This document shows positions 1 through 9,787 of a DNA stretch of 39,513 bases, in pieces. Within the stretch, counting starts at the first letter, position 1; each line of letters starts with the position of its first letter. The stretch comes from Fidelibacterota bacterium. Lineage in GTDB: Bacteria > Pseudomonadota > Alphaproteobacteria > Rhodospirillales > Rhodospirillaceae. The stretch is taken from positions 1-39,513 of the forward strand of contig CANJPQ010000038.1 in assembly GCA_947476275.1 (NCBI GenBank), given 5' to 3'. A model generated the notes under the pieces. That model did no database searches. It was not told the DNA's origin and saw only the letters and a list, made by a program, of their open reading frames with translations. Position numbers and translations under genes: made by a program.

Positions 1-3
1 CGC

Positions 4-12
4 TGTGGATAA
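4..12 (-). other. DnaA-box-like 9-mer
   Basis: Read on the minus strand, these nine bases match the DnaA-box consensus TTATCCACA exactly. Only one copy is seen in this stretch, so it could be chance or lie in the 3' end of an upstream gene outside the window. An origin cannot be claimed. Confidence 0.3.
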
Positions 13-28
13 GTCCATTTGCGTCACC

Positions 29-57
29 TTGACGCTCCCCACCCCCCTCCCTAGATT
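29..57 (+). promoter_or_regulatory. sigma-70-type promoter of trxA
   Basis: A TTGACG -35 box (29-34) and a TAGATT -10 box (52-57) are separated by exactly 17 bases. The predicted start near position 64 leaves a leader of about 20 bases that holds an AAGGA ribosome site (71-75) nine bases before the trxA ATG. This suggests trxA can be transcribed on its own, independently of whatever lies upstream. Confidence 0.6.
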
Positions 58-84
58 CAGCGCTCCCAATAAGGATCATTCCCT

Positions 85-414
85 ATGAAGCAAGTTTCCG
101 ATCAGTCCTTTGAGCAGGACGTCCTCAAGGCCGAGGGCTACGTGCTCGTCGACTTCTGGGCGGAATGGTGCGGGCCCTGCAAGCAGATTGCCCCGTCGCT
201 GGAAGAGATCTCCAAGGAGATGGGCGACAAGCTGACCGTGGCGAAGGTGAACATCGACGAGAACCCGCAGACCCCGACCCAGTACGGCGTCCGCGGCATC
301 CCGACGCTGATGATCTTCAAGGGCGGCCAGGTCGCTGCCATGAAAGTCGGCGCCCTGCCGAAGAGCAAACTGGTCGAATGGGTCCAGCAGTCCCTGGCGC
401 CCGTGCAGGCATAA
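85..414 (+). CDS. trxA: thioredoxin
   Basis: A 109-residue cytosolic thioredoxin that reduces protein disulfides using electrons from thioredoxin reductase. The redox motif WCGPC is at residues 28-32 (Cys29 and Cys32), and the cis-proline loop GIPT is at 71-74, as in classical thioredoxin 1. The length is that of a single-domain thioredoxin, with no signal peptide. The ATG has an AAGGA site nine bases upstream and a good promoter, and the gene is closed by a hairpin terminator 30 bases after the stop, so it looks monocistronic. In alphaproteobacteria trxA is commonly found near folC and accD, as here. The identification is secure. Confidence 0.97.
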   Translation: MKQVSDQSFEQDVLKAEGYVLVDFWAEWCGPCKQIAPSLEEISKEMGDKLTVAKVNIDENPQTPTQYGVRGIPTLMIFKGGQVAAMKVGALPKSKLVEWVQQSLAPVQA

Positions 415-444
415 ATCGCGCGGTTTTGAGCCGCAACGGCGACC

Positions 445-470
445 AAAGAGCCCCGGAAACGGGGCTCTTT
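445..470 (+). terminator. intrinsic terminator after trxA
   Basis: A perfect 10-bp stem (AAAGAGCCCC with GGGGCTCTTT) and a six-base loop lie 30 bases after the trxA stop. The A/T ends of the stem give the short U-run expected of a Rho-independent terminator. The A-rich 5' side could also let it act on the opposite strand. Confidence 0.8.
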
Positions 471-527
471 GCATTTCGGTAACTCCCGCATGGTTTAACG
501 ATCCCTGAATGAGTGAGGGATACGGCC

Positions 528-2111
528 ATGGCCGGAGAGAATGACAAAACCGGAGGCTACGTCTCCGACACCGCCTATGTCGCCGAGTTCTACGGCGATC
601 ATGCGCCGACCCATCTGAACCTGATCGCGGCGGCGAACGGCTTCCGGCCCCGCCCGCTCGACCAGCCCTTCACCTGGTGCGATTACGGCTGCGGCAACGG
701 CGTGACGGCCAACGTGCTCGCGGGCGCGTATCCGCAAGGGCACTTCTATGGCGTCGATTTCCTGCCCGCCCATATCCGCGCGGCGGAAATCATCTCCACC
801 CGCGGCGCGCTCGACAACACCACCTTCCTGCAAAAGAGCTTTACGGAGCTCAAGGACAACGACCTTCCGCCGCTCGACTTCGCGGTCATGCACGGCGTAT
901 TGAGCTGGATCGACGACCCGACCCGTGAGGCCGTGCTCAAGGATGCGGTGAAGCGCCTGAAACCGGGCGGCATCCTGCTCACCGGCACCAACGCCATGCC
1001 CGGCTGGTCGGCGAAGCTGCCGATGCGCAACATGGTCTATTCGCTGACCAAGGACACCGACAACTCGCTGATGCGTGCCGAGGTCGGCTTGAAGTATCTC
1101 CAGCGCCTGAAGAATGCGCAGGTGAAATACTTCCGCGACAATCCGGCGTTGGCAGAAGCTGTGGATGAACTCGCGCGCCTCGATCTGCGCTACATGGCGC
1201 ACGAATACTTCAACACCAATCTGCGCGCGTTCTACTTCTCGGAACTGAACACGACCTTGAGCGCACACAAGCTGGAGTTCGCCGGCAGCGCCACCATGTT
1301 CCTGAACATGGTCGACCTGGCCGTGCCGGTGGAACTGCAGGACGACTTCCGGCGCATGAAGAGCCGCGCCGAACTGGAAGCCAAGCGCGACTTCATCCGC
1401 AACGAGACCTTCCGCCGCGATATCTGGGTCAAAGGCGAATCGCTCAAGACCGAAGACGAATGGTTGGCGGTCAACCAGGACCTGATCTTCGGCACGCTTC
1501 AGCCCCTCGCCCAGATCGACCGCAAAGTTTCGTTCGGCGACATTCAGGTGAGCTACGAGGGCGGGCCAGTGGCGACCATGCTGGAAGCCGTGGCCGCGCG
1601 CGCCATCGGCATCGGCGACATGAATGACGTGCCGGGGCTCGATCACCTGTCGCCGTGGACGCGGGTAGATGCGGCACGGCTGCTGGTGTCCGGCGGCCAG
1701 GTGCATGGGTTTGCAAATCGGACCACGCCAGTAAAGGTAAAGCGCGGCGCGAAGTTGACCATGCCGGCAGTCAACCGTGGCATCATCAAGGAAATCGGTC
1801 TGCGCATGCCGAAGGTGGCGCTATCCGCCCCTATCGCCGGGACCGGCATCGAGCTGCCGAACGTGGATGCGATGCTGTTGCTCGCCCTGTGCGACAAGGG
1901 CTGGGGCGATCAAGGGCTTACCGTCGCTGCACGTGGCGGCGCGATCGCCTTTGCCGCACGACTGATGACATCCGAAGGCGGCGAAGTGGTCGTCGGCGGC
2001 AAGGTTTTGCCGCCGCGTGAGGTGGAGACGCTGTTGTCCGAGCGCCTCAAGCTGCTCGAAGGCGAGATGCTCGACAAGCTGGTCGAAATCGGCGTCGTTA
2101 GTTTGGCTTAG
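528..2111 (+). CDS. SAM-dependent methyltransferase with methyltransferase regulatory domain
   Basis: A 527-residue protein. The N-terminal part is a Rossmann methyltransferase with the SAM-binding motif I (CDYGCGNGV, residues 51-59). The middle (roughly 220-310) resembles the 'methyltransferase regulatory domain' found in bacterial proteins of this architecture, and the C-terminal 150 residues are of unclear function. The substrate is unknown. The ATG at 528 is preferred over the in-frame GTG at 513 because a GAGG ribosome site (515-518) sits nine bases before it and overlaps the GTG. The gene stands alone between two hairpin terminators, so no operon partner hints at its target. The family assignment is good; the role is not known. 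Confidence 0.8.
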   Translation: MAGENDKTGGYVSDTAYVAEFYGDHAPTHLNLIAAANGFRPRPLDQPFTWCDYGCGNGVTANVLAGAYPQGHFYGVDFLPAHIRAAEIISTRGALDNTTFLQKSFTELKDNDLPPLDFAVMHGVLSWIDDPTREAVLKDAVKRLKPGGILLTGTNAMPGWSAKLPMRNMVYSLTKDTDNSLMRAEVGLKYLQRLKNAQVKYFRDNPALAEAVDELARLDLRYMAHEYFNTNLRAFYFSELNTTLSAHKLEFAGSATMFLNMVDLAVPVELQDDFRRMKSRAELEAKRDFIRNETFRRDIWVKGESLKTEDEWLAVNQDLIFGTLQPLAQIDRKVSFGDIQVSYEGGPVATMLEAVAARAIGIGDMNDVPGLDHLSPWTRVDAARLLVSGGQVHGFANRTTPVKVKRGAKLTMPAVNRGIIKEIGLRMPKVALSAPIAGTGIELPNVDAMLLLALCDKGWGDQGLTVAARGGAIAFAARLMTSEGGEVVVGGKVLPPREVETLLSERLKLLEGEMLDKLVEIGVVSLA

Positions 2112-2192
2112 ACATCGACCGGCGCTAGGGTGGGGCTGCCGCAGGAGCACCATCACGGCTCTCCCCGGTTTGGTCGGTATCGCAGGATTGAG

Positions 2193-2220
2193 AAAGGCCC
2201 AGCATTGCTGCCGGGCCTTT
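2193..2220. terminator. bidirectional terminator between convergent genes
   Basis: An 8-bp stem AAAGGCCC / GGGCCTTT, extendable by an inner GCA/TGC pair, sits between the methyltransferase stop (2111) and the stop of the convergent PRC-barrel gene (2241). The A-run on one side and T-run on the other let it serve both strands. Confidence 0.7.
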
Positions 2221-2240
2221 CGTTCAGCGATCGCGGTCGC

Positions 2241-2615
2241 CTAGTTCCAGTCGTTCGCAACCTTGTAGTATTCGTAGCTGCGCTGGCGGATCGCGCCGGC
2301 GCCGGCGGCGTCGTCCTTCACCAGGTCCGACATTTCATAGGCTGGCGCCTGCTTGATGGTGTCTTCCGACAAGGGGACCACGTAGCCGCCTTTGTCTTTG
2401 CTATAAGTGAGCACAGACCACGGCACCGGCGCGTACTTCTCGCCCATGCCGAGCACACCGCCGAAGCCGAGCGCGGCGAACATAATGCGGTCGGACTCCT
2501 TGTCGAGGATCACGTCTTCAACGTGGCCGATCTTGTCGCCGGCAGTGTTGTAGACCGTGGTCCCTTTGACCTTGGACGCGCGAATAGCAGTGGTATGACC
2601 GCTCGCAGTAGGCAT
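2241..2615 (-). CDS. PRC-barrel domain protein
   Basis: A 124-residue soluble protein with one PRC-barrel domain over roughly residues 10-85 (pattern KVKGTTVYNTAGDKIGHVED, then a stretch resembling 'aalGFGGVLGMGEKYAPVPW'). PRC-barrel proteins of this type are common stress-associated or membrane-adjacent adaptors in alphaproteobacteria; the precise function is unknown. The ATG at 2615 is chosen because a strong GGAGGA site lies seven bases upstream. The longer open frame to 2774 overlaps the 3' end of folC on the same strand and has no such site. It lies 61 bases after folC and may be co-transcribed or have its own promoter. Confidence 0.8.
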   Translation of the reverse strand: MPTASGHTTAIRASKVKGTTVYNTAGDKIGHVEDVILDKESDRIMFAALGFGGVLGMGEKYAPVPWSVLTYSKDKGGYVVPLSEDTIKQAPAYEMSDLVKDDAAGAGAIRQRSYEYYKVANDWN

Positions 2616-2676
2616 GACATGTCCTCCGATGTTTGGAATTGCGGAGGCATAACGAGCGCAGCCGACGATTGTTCCG

Positions 2677-3978
2677 TCAGCCGTTCTCCCTGAGAACTTC
2701 GCCGGCAAGATAGAGTGCGCCGCAGATGAGGACGCGTGCGCGCGTTGCGGGAAAGTCCGTGACGACGCGTGCAAGTGCGGTCTGCGCGCTGTCCGCTGCG
2801 ATGGAGTCGCCGTATCCCACCCGTTGCGCCGCAGCCTGCAGATCCGCCGGTGTGAAACCTATCGGGCTGTTGGGCACGGGGATCACCGTCACACTTGCGG
2901 CGTGGCGCACAAGCGGGCGCAGGAAATCATCGGCGGCTTTGGTCGAGAGCATGCCGACGACGAGATGGAGCGGCGCATCGGCGAAGCGATCTTCCGCCAG
3001 CTTCGCCAGCACCTGACCGCCGCCAGCGTTGTGTCCGCCGTCGAGCCAGAGTTCCCACGCGCCCGGGAGCGCGGCTTTCAGCGGACCTTTGGTAAGCAGT
3101 TGCGCGCGCGCGGGCCATTCGATCCGGCGCAGCCCGCCTTTGATGGCGAAGGGCGGAATCGGCAGGCGCGTCTGATCGAGCGCTGCCAACGCAGCCCCTG
3201 CATTGCCGTACTGGTGCGCCCCCGGCAAGGACGGTTGCGGCGCGCTCCATGTGTGGTGTTCGCCGGTGAAGGCAAAACCGCCGCCCGGCGATTCCACCAC
3301 GCGCCAATCGCGATCCTGAAGTTTGAGCGACGCGCCGATGCGATCCGCTGCGGCGGCGATCACGGCGGCCGCATCCGCCGCCTGCGCGACACTGATGCAG
3401 GGCACGCCGGGCTTCATGATCTCGGCCTTCTCGCCGGCAATAGCCGCCAGGGTGCTGCCGAGGAACTGGGTGTGATCCATGGAAATGGAGGTGAGCACGG
3501 TCGCGAGCGGCTGCTTGACGACGTTGGTCGCATCGAGACGACCGCCCATGCCGGTCTCCAACAGCGTGACGTCCGCGGGGATGCGGGAGAACGCGAGGAA
3601 GGCGGCGATGGTGGTAACTTCGAAGAAAGTGATCGGCTTGCCGGCGTTGACCTCTTCGATGTGCTCGAGCAAATGGATCAGCAGGGCTTCGTCGATCAGC
3701 GATCCCGCAAGGCGGATGCGCTCGACGAAGCTGACGAGATGCGGCGAGGTGTAGACATGCGCGGTGTAGCCCGCAGCTTCCAGCACCGCGCGCATCGTGG
3801 CGATGGTGGAGCCCTTGCCGTTCGTGCCGGCGACATGGATCACCGGCGGAAGCTTGTCTTGCGGATTTCCCAAGTCATCGAGCAGGCGACGGACGCGATC
3901 TAGGGACATGTCGATGAGCTTCGGGTGAAGCTTCGTCATGCGCTCCAGAACGAGATCGACAGGCGCTTGCGCGGTCAA
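2677..3978 (-). CDS. folC: bifunctional dihydrofolate/folylpolyglutamate synthase
   Basis: A 433-residue Mur-ligase-family enzyme that joins glutamate to dihydropteroate and then extends the polyglutamate tail of folates in the cytosol, using ATP. The ATP-binding P-loop HVAGTNGKGST is at residues 48-58, and a second conserved segment GMGGRLDATNVV is also present, as is the C-terminal Mur-ligase domain (ELWLDGGHNAGGG). The length fits the family. The start lies six bases after the accD stop, so the two are almost certainly translated from one mRNA. The accD-folC pair is a standard alphaproteobacterial and proteobacterial linkage. Confidence 0.95.
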   Translation of the reverse strand: MTAQAPVDLVLERMTKLHPKLIDMSLDRVRRLLDDLGNPQDKLPPVIHVAGTNGKGSTIATMRAVLEAAGYTAHVYTSPHLVSFVERIRLAGSLIDEALLIHLLEHIEEVNAGKPITFFEVTTIAAFLAFSRIPADVTLLETGMGGRLDATNVVKQPLATVLTSISMDHTQFLGSTLAAIAGEKAEIMKPGVPCISVAQAADAAAVIAAAADRIGASLKLQDRDWRVVESPGGGFAFTGEHHTWSAPQPSLPGAHQYGNAGAALAALDQTRLPIPPFAIKGGLRRIEWPARAQLLTKGPLKAALPGAWELWLDGGHNAGGGQVLAKLAEDRFADAPLHLVVGMLSTKAADDFLRPLVRHAASVTVIPVPNSPIGFTPADLQAAAQRVGYGDSIAADSAQTALARVVTDFPATRARVLICGALYLAGEVLRENG

Positions 3979-3984
3979 GGAACG

Positions 3985-4947
3985 TTAGGGTTCGTAGTCG
4001 TCCGGGATCGATGGATCGGGCGGCGTATCCGCGCCGGTGCGCTCCACGGCCTTGCGGCGGCGCGCGGTGGCGGGCATGTCCACCACCGGTGCAGCCGGGT
4101 TGGTATGCAGCAACAGACCGAGTAGCTGGATGAGCCGGGCACGCAGCTCGTGGCGCGGCACGACCATGTCCACCATGCCGTGTTCCATCAGGTACTCGGA
4201 ACGCTGGAAACCTTCGGGCAGCTTCTCGCGGATGGTCTGTTCGATCACGCGGCTTCCCGCGAAGCCGATGATCGCGCCGGGCTCCGCCAGCGCCACGTCA
4301 CCCAGCATCGCAAACGACGCGGTGACGCCGCCGGTGGTCGGATCGGTGAGCACGACGATGTAGGGCAAGCCCTTCTCGCGCACCTTGTCGACGGCGACGG
4401 TGGTGCGCGCCATCTGCATCAGGGACAGGATGCCTTCCTGCATGCGCGCGCCGCCGGAGGACGGCAGCACGATCAACGGCGCTTCCTGGAGCACGGACAA
4501 TTCCGCCGCCGCAATCAGCGCTTCGCCGACGGCGGCCCCCATGGAGCCGCCCATGAAATCGAATTCGAAGGCCGCAATCACCACACCCATGCCACCCATG
4601 GTGCCGTGGGCGACGACCACCGCATCCTTCAGGCCGGTCTTGCTCTGCGCATCCTTCAGGCGTTCGGCGTAACGCTTGCGGTCCTTGAAGCGCAGCGGAT
4701 CGACGGCGACGGCGCGGATCTCGATTTCGGTCCACGCGCTGTTGTCGAACATCATGCGCAGGCGGTCGCGCACGGGCATGCGCATGTGGTGACCGCAGTG
4801 AGTGCACACGCGCAGGTTCTTCTCCAGCTCGCGATGGAACACCATCTCGCTGCACTTCGGACACTGGGTCCAAAGATTGTCGGGCACCTCTTTCGGGCGC
4901 ACGAGCCGTTGGATCTTGGGTCGGACGAAATTAGTGAGCCAATTCAT
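3985..4947 (-). CDS. accD: acetyl-CoA carboxylase carboxyltransferase subunit beta
   Basis: A 320-residue beta subunit of the carboxyltransferase that, with AccA, transfers carboxyl from biotin to acetyl-CoA to make malonyl-CoA for fatty-acid synthesis. The N-terminal zinc ribbon is intact: Cys29, Cys32, Cys48 and Cys51 (CPKC and CTHC). The crotonase-fold core follows, with the [11 protein letters not shown] oxyanion segments. A proline- and arginine-rich tail of about 30 residues extends the C-terminus, which is common in alphaproteobacteria. The gene sits between trpA (60-base gap) and folC (six-base gap) in one leftward operon. Confidence 0.96.
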   Translation of the reverse strand: MNWLTNFVRPKIQRLVRPKEVPDNLWTQCPKCSEMVFHRELEKNLRVCTHCGHHMRMPVRDRLRMMFDNSAWTEIEIRAVAVDPLRFKDRKRYAERLKDAQSKTGLKDAVVVAHGTMGGMGVVIAAFEFDFMGGSMGAAVGEALIAAAELSVLQEAPLIVLPSSGGARMQEGILSLMQMARTTVAVDKVREKGLPYIVVLTDPTTGGVTASFAMLGDVALAEPGAIIGFAGSRVIEQTIREKLPEGFQRSEYLMEHGMVDMVVPRHELRARLIQLLGLLLHTNPAAPVVDMPATARRRKAVERTGADTPPDPSIPDDYEP

Positions 4948-5007
4948 GCGGCAAAGCCCCTACCGGAGACCCATGATAGTTAATGTCCGCTGCGCCGTCA
5001 CGCGAGG

Positions 5008-5852
5008 TTAGTGCTGCGCGGCGTGAACAGCGTCCGCCAAGGATTTGGCGAATCCGAGCACTTTTTGCGAAAGCCCCGGGGCCGGTTGGCCCTCCTGGTT
5101 GAGGCCTTGCGCGATCACGTCAACGATGGCCGAGCCGACCACCGCCGCCTCGCAATGATGGGCGATGGTGCGGGCGGCGTCCGGCGTCCTGATGCCGAAG
5201 CCCACGGCGATCGGCAAAGATGTGTGGCGGCGCAGGCGCGCAACGGCATCTTTCACCGCGAACTCTTCCGCGCTCTTGGTGCCGGTGATGCCGGCGACGG
5301 CCACGTAGTACAAAAAGCCCGAGGCACGCGCGATGATCGCCGGCAGGCGCTCGTCGCTGGAGGTCGGCGCGGTGAGGAAGATGAAGTGCAGGCGGTTCGC
5401 GCGCAAATGCACGTCGAGTTCTTCGGCTTCTTCCGGCGGCAGGTCGACGACGATCACGCCATCGGCGCCGGCCGCGGCGGCCTGTTCGGCGAACTTCGCC
5501 GGACCCATGACGTAGATCGGATTGTAGTAGCCCATCAGCACAATCGGCGTGTCCTGATCGAGCTTGCGGAAATCGCGCACGGCGGCGAGCACGTCTTTCA
5601 GCGACGTGTTGAATTTCAAGGAACGCTGGCTGGAGGCCTGGATAGAGGGACCATCGGCCATCGGATCGGAGAACGGCATGCCGACTTCGATCACGTCGGC
5701 ACCGGCTTGGGGCAGCCCGTGGAAGATCTCGCGAAAGGTCTCCGGGTTCGGATCGTTGGCGGTGACGAAGGCCACGAAGCCGGGACGCTTCTCCGCCTTT
5801 AGTTTGGCGAAGCGGCGCGTGATGCGGGATTGGGTGATGTCCGCAACCGCGT

Positions 5853-5856
<4 letters not shown>
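5008..5856 (-). CDS. trpA: tryptophan synthase alpha chain
   Basis: A 282-residue TIM-barrel subunit that cleaves indole-3-glycerol phosphate to indole and glyceraldehyde-3-phosphate, handing indole to TrpB. The catalytic Glu57 ([10 protein letters not shown]) and Asp68 (MADGP) correspond to Glu49 and Asp60 of the Salmonella enzyme. It starts with GTG, and that codon overlaps the trpB stop (GTGA), so translation is coupled to trpB, which suits the equimolar complex. No anomalies are seen. Confidence 0.96.
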
Positions 5857-7073
<1,217 letters not shown>

Positions 7074-7082
7074 TTTGTGGCT

Positions 7083-7164
7083 AAGCCATTGAAAAGGAGG
7101 GCGTCTTATACGCTTCTGCGGGGAACGCGACAAATTGGTTTTAGCTGCTCTCAAGCCATTGAAA
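7083..7164 (-). repeat. 12-bp direct repeat upstream of trpB
   Basis: The 12-mer AAGCCATTGAAA (TTTCAATGGCTT on the trpB strand) occurs at 7083-7094 and again at 7153-7164. One copy lies just upstream of the trpB ATG and the other about 80 bases upstream, so the two flank the proposed trpB promoter. It may be a duplication left by the insertion that separated trpF from trpB, or a regulator site; the sequence cannot decide. Confidence 0.45.
7105..7133 (-). promoter_or_regulatory. promoter of trpB-trpA-accD-folC
   Basis: On the minus strand, TTGTCG (7133-7128) and TATAAG (7110-7105) are 17 bases apart, close to the sigma-70 consensus. The predicted start is near 7098, about 25 bases before the trpB ATG. 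This promoter would compensate for the separation of trpB from pyrF-trpF. Confidence 0.6.
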
Positions 7165-7205
7165 TCACTCATGTCCTTTTTTGAGCGTGTAGGGTCTTTG
7201 CGCGT

Positions 7206-7227
7206 AAATACGCGGGAAATACGCGGG
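7206..7227. repeat. tandem 11-bp repeat (AAATACGCGGG x2)
   Basis: Two perfect adjacent copies of AAATACGCGGG lie in the 300-base gap between trpB and the secreted-protein gene, within a more A/T-rich patch. The spacing of one helical turn would suit a DNA-binding protein, but no function is shown. Nothing else is recognised in the rest of this gap (7134-7377). Confidence 0.5.
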
Positions 7228-7377
7228 CGGGATTTGCGCGCAGCCCGGCCTCCGCTTCGATCAGCCTTAGGCGCGGATCGCCGCCCCCGAAACTGTTGGT
7301 TTGTCGGGCCAAATGCGTTGCCGCATTAATGACCGGCCGGTACGCTCAAAAGTTGTGAAATTAGCCGTACGCGTGCC

Positions 7378-8937
7378 GTGAGCAGAATGCCCTTTGCGCT
7401 CGTCCTTGTGGTGATGTGCGCCCTCGCCGGCGGCTCCGCCCATGCCACCCAGATCGCCACGCCGGTGGCGGCGGGCGCGGTGCCGTCGTCGGCTGAGATC
7501 ACGCCGTTGAACGTCGATGCGGCGCTGTGGAGCACGTCGGCGACGCCCAACGCGGTGACGGTCGGGCCGCAGGCGATCCTGGTGCTGTTCTCAGGCACGT
7601 ATAAGGCCCAACAGAGTTTGCTGGTCGGCATCAGCATCGTGAATGCGCGGTTCGCGCAACCGGGCGCGATCAGCCTGTTCGGCAAGGACAGCGCAGGCGC
7701 GCTGGTCGCCTTATCGACGACCGGGTGCACGACGGAGCACACGATCACCACGGTGGCGTTCCGCCATTGCGCGGCGGCGAACGGGGCGCCATCGGCGGCC
7801 TTGATCACCGGCATCAGTTACGACGGCGCGACGCAACTGCAGTACGCGGGACAATCGATCCAGATGACGGCTACGCTGGAAAGCGAGGCCAACGGCATCT
7901 TCACGGTTCTGGAGTACTCCAAGCCGATCAATGTCGTCACCAGCACAGGCACCGGGACGACACCGGCGCCCGGCATCAGCATCGGCCCCGGCAACACCAT
8001 CACGACAACCCATGTGCTGCTGACGGCGACCGCGGGCGCGGGCGCCGGCACGATCACGCGCAGCATTCCCGGCGCGAGCTACCCGAGCGACATCTCCGTG
8101 AGCCTGACGGCTGCGGCGGCGCAGGATTCGGCGTTCACCGGATGGAGCGGCGCATGCGCCGGCACGTCGCCGGTGTGCCAACTGGCGATGAGCGAAGATC
8201 GGGCCGTGACCGCGACGTTTGCGCCGCTGATCCGCATCGGCGCGGTGCTGTCCGGCGCGCAGGCGGACCCGCAATCCTTCCTGCGGTTCACCAACACCGG
8301 ATCTGCCGCCGGGACGGTGACGGTGAGTTTGTCCGATTCCGTGAGCGGGCGGTCGCTGACGACGTGGACGAGCCCGCGCATCGCGCCGGGGACCGCGCAG
8401 CAATTTGCCGTCGCCACGATAGAGGCGGCGGCAGGCGCCTTCGTGAAGCCACGATACTATTCTGTGCAGATCAGCCCGCAGTTCCCCGGCGCCTTTCAGC
8501 ATGTGGTGTGGAGTGCTGGCCAGGGCCTGCTGACCGATCAGAGCACCTGCAATGCCGGCTCCGGCACCCCAGGCACGCGGCTTGCGTTTGTGCATTCCTC
8601 CGTCCTCGGCGATGCGGGGTATCCGGCCACCGTTGTCGTGCACAACACCGGCGCAAGTGCTGCAAGCGCGGTTCTCAGCGTGACCAGTGCCGCGACGGGG
8701 GCGGTGCTGGGCAGCTACACCACGGCGCAGATTCCGGCCAACGGACAGGCGCTGATCCCCGTGGCGGAGATCGAGACCGGCCTGAGCCTGCCGCGTGCGA
8801 CCGTCACGGCGACGCCGCATTATGTGATGACGGCGGCGGGTGGTTTCTCCGGCTATCTGCAAAACCTAGTCGCAAACGACCGCGTCGGCGTGACCACGGA
8901 CCTGACGGCGATGTGCGCGATGGCCGCGGCGCCGTAA
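7378..8937 (+). CDS. secreted protein with InlB B-repeat-like segment and two internal repeats
   Basis: A 519-residue exported protein of unknown function. A classical signal peptide covers residues 1-23 (hydrophobic core ALVLVVMCALAGG, cleavage after AHA). Residues about 223-282 look like a divergent InlB B-repeat / Flg_new_2 unit (FTGWSGACAG, then a stretch resembling 'AVTATFAP'). Residues about 285-391 and 403-513 are two diverged copies of one module: each has an FxNTGxxA strand near its start, an I.PG/ANG..Q turn, a PxY segment, an aromatic GAFQHVVW/GGFSGYLQN strand and a terminal Cys. It is rich in Ala, Gly, Ser and Thr. It starts with GTG, with an in-frame ATG at 7387 as an alternative; no clear ribosome site is seen. 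It lies on the opposite strand inside the trp operon gap, so it is probably acquired cargo. Confidence 0.7.
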   Translation: MSRMPFALVLVVMCALAGGSAHATQIATPVAAGAVPSSAEITPLNVDAALWSTSATPNAVTVGPQAILVLFSGTYKAQQSLLVGISIVNARFAQPGAISLFGKDSAGALVALSTTGCTTEHTITTVAFRHCAAANGAPSAALITGISYDGATQLQYAGQSIQMTATLESEANGIFTVLEYSKPINVVTSTGTGTTPAPGISIGPGNTITTTHVLLTATAGAGAGTITRSIPGASYPSDISVSLTAAAAQDSAFTGWSGACAGTSPVCQLAMSEDRAVTATFAPLIRIGAVLSGAQADPQSFLRFTNTGSAAGTVTVSLSDSVSGRSLTTWTSPRIAPGTAQQFAVATIEAAAGAFVKPRYYSVQISPQFPGAFQHVVWSAGQGLLTDQSTCNAGSGTPGTRLAFVHSSVLGDAGYPATVVVHNTGASAASAVLSVTSAATGAVLGSYTTAQIPANGQALIPVAEIETGLSLPRATVTATPHYVMTAAGGFSGYLQNLVANDRVGVTTDLTAMCAMAAAP

Positions 8938-9538
8938 GCCGCGACACCGATCTTCTGGCGTCTGCATCCTGTCGCCGCGTGTGTGTACTGAACTTCTCCT
9001 CGGGCCTGCTAACGGAGACGTCGCAGGTGACGTTTCTGAACGCGGGCGACGGGCCGGATGACTGGTTCGCGCTGATCGCGTTTCAGGAGGAGTGAGTTCG
9101 CTGGCGAAAGCCCTCCGATTCCAAACGTACTGACGATACTCGACATCTTGGAAACCGGCTCCGGTCGCGACGCGACAGAAGGCCTGCCCCTGATCGCCAC
9201 CACACTATATCGAAAGCGATGGCATGGCGCCCCGGCATACGCGGCTTGCTGCGCCCGTCTCCCATCAGTCCGTTGCGATTGGTGCGAAAACGTACAGGTT
9301 GGTTCTGTCGTCGTAGGCCGTGAAGGAGATAGGCGACGCGACCCGCAGGCTCTATAGTCGTTCGGTGCGGCTTGGCGGCGACCTCATAGCGCCAACACGA
9401 GCTACGACAGCGCGACATCGGCCGCACCTATACTCCCGGCACTCCCCGACACTCCCCCACCGCGACACGCGTGTCCGACCGAGATGGTGCGTCTTCTCGC
9501 GTGCGAGCGTGCATCACCCCAACGAGGAATCAAGCGAC
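8938..9538. other. 600-base region without a convincing gene
   Basis: No full-length gene is supported here. Two short stretches read like protein: plus strand 8979-9095 (GTG start, 38 residues, ending LIAFQEE) and minus strand about 9265-9351 (about 28 residues, containing FTAYDDRTNLYVF). Both are too short and lack clear start signals, so they are more likely remnants of decayed genes than functional ones. Confidence 0.4.
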
Positions 9539-9712
9539 ATGGCGAAGAATCAAGAAGCACACAAGACCGGCGGCGGCATCGGCGGCAAGGCGAAGCAGGA
9601 AGGCAAGGATGCGAAGAAAGCCCGGCGTGCCGGAAACCTTGCCGCGCGCGCAGACGAGAACCGCTCACGGCAGAAGGGCAGCCATCAAGCGCCCAAAGCT
9701 GCAAAGAAGTAA
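9539..9712 (+). CDS. small basic hydrophilic protein (57 residues)
   Basis: A 57-residue, strongly basic, Lys/Ala/Gly/Gln-rich protein without hydrophobic segments, probably disordered. It starts MAKNQEAHKTGGGIGGKAK and ends in a Lys-rich tail. A GAGG site (9524-9527) lies 11 bases before the ATG, and a 13-bp hairpin follows the stop by nine bases, so it looks like an independent small transcription unit. The composition recalls small stress or nucleic-acid-binding proteins, but no family is recognised. The longer open frame upstream of the ATG (to 9320) has no support. Confidence 0.6.
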   Translation: MAKNQEAHKTGGGIGGKAKQEGKDAKKARRAGNLAARADENRSRQKGSHQAPKAAKK

Positions 9713-9721
9713 TGGTCGGTC

Positions 9722-9758
9722 CGCGCGCCGTCCCGGCGGATGCCAGGGACGGCGCGCG
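9722..9758. terminator. strong hairpin after the small basic gene
   Basis: A perfect 13-bp GC-rich stem (CGCGCGCCGTCCC / GGGACGGCGCGCG) with an 11-base loop starts nine bases after the stop. No good T-run follows, so termination is likely but not certain; it may also stabilise the mRNA 3' end. Confidence 0.6.
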
Positions 9759-9787
9759 CGATCTCTCGTGCGAAATGGTTGCGTACT

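Noticed and set aside
8979-9095. A 38-residue plus-strand open frame ending LIAFQEE
   Set aside because: It reads like protein but has only a GTG start without a ribosome site and no recognised family; treated as a possible remnant only.
9265-9351. A minus-strand fragment containing FTAYDDRTNLYVF
   Set aside because: Only about 28 codons, preceded by an in-frame stop and without a start codon; too short to call a gene.
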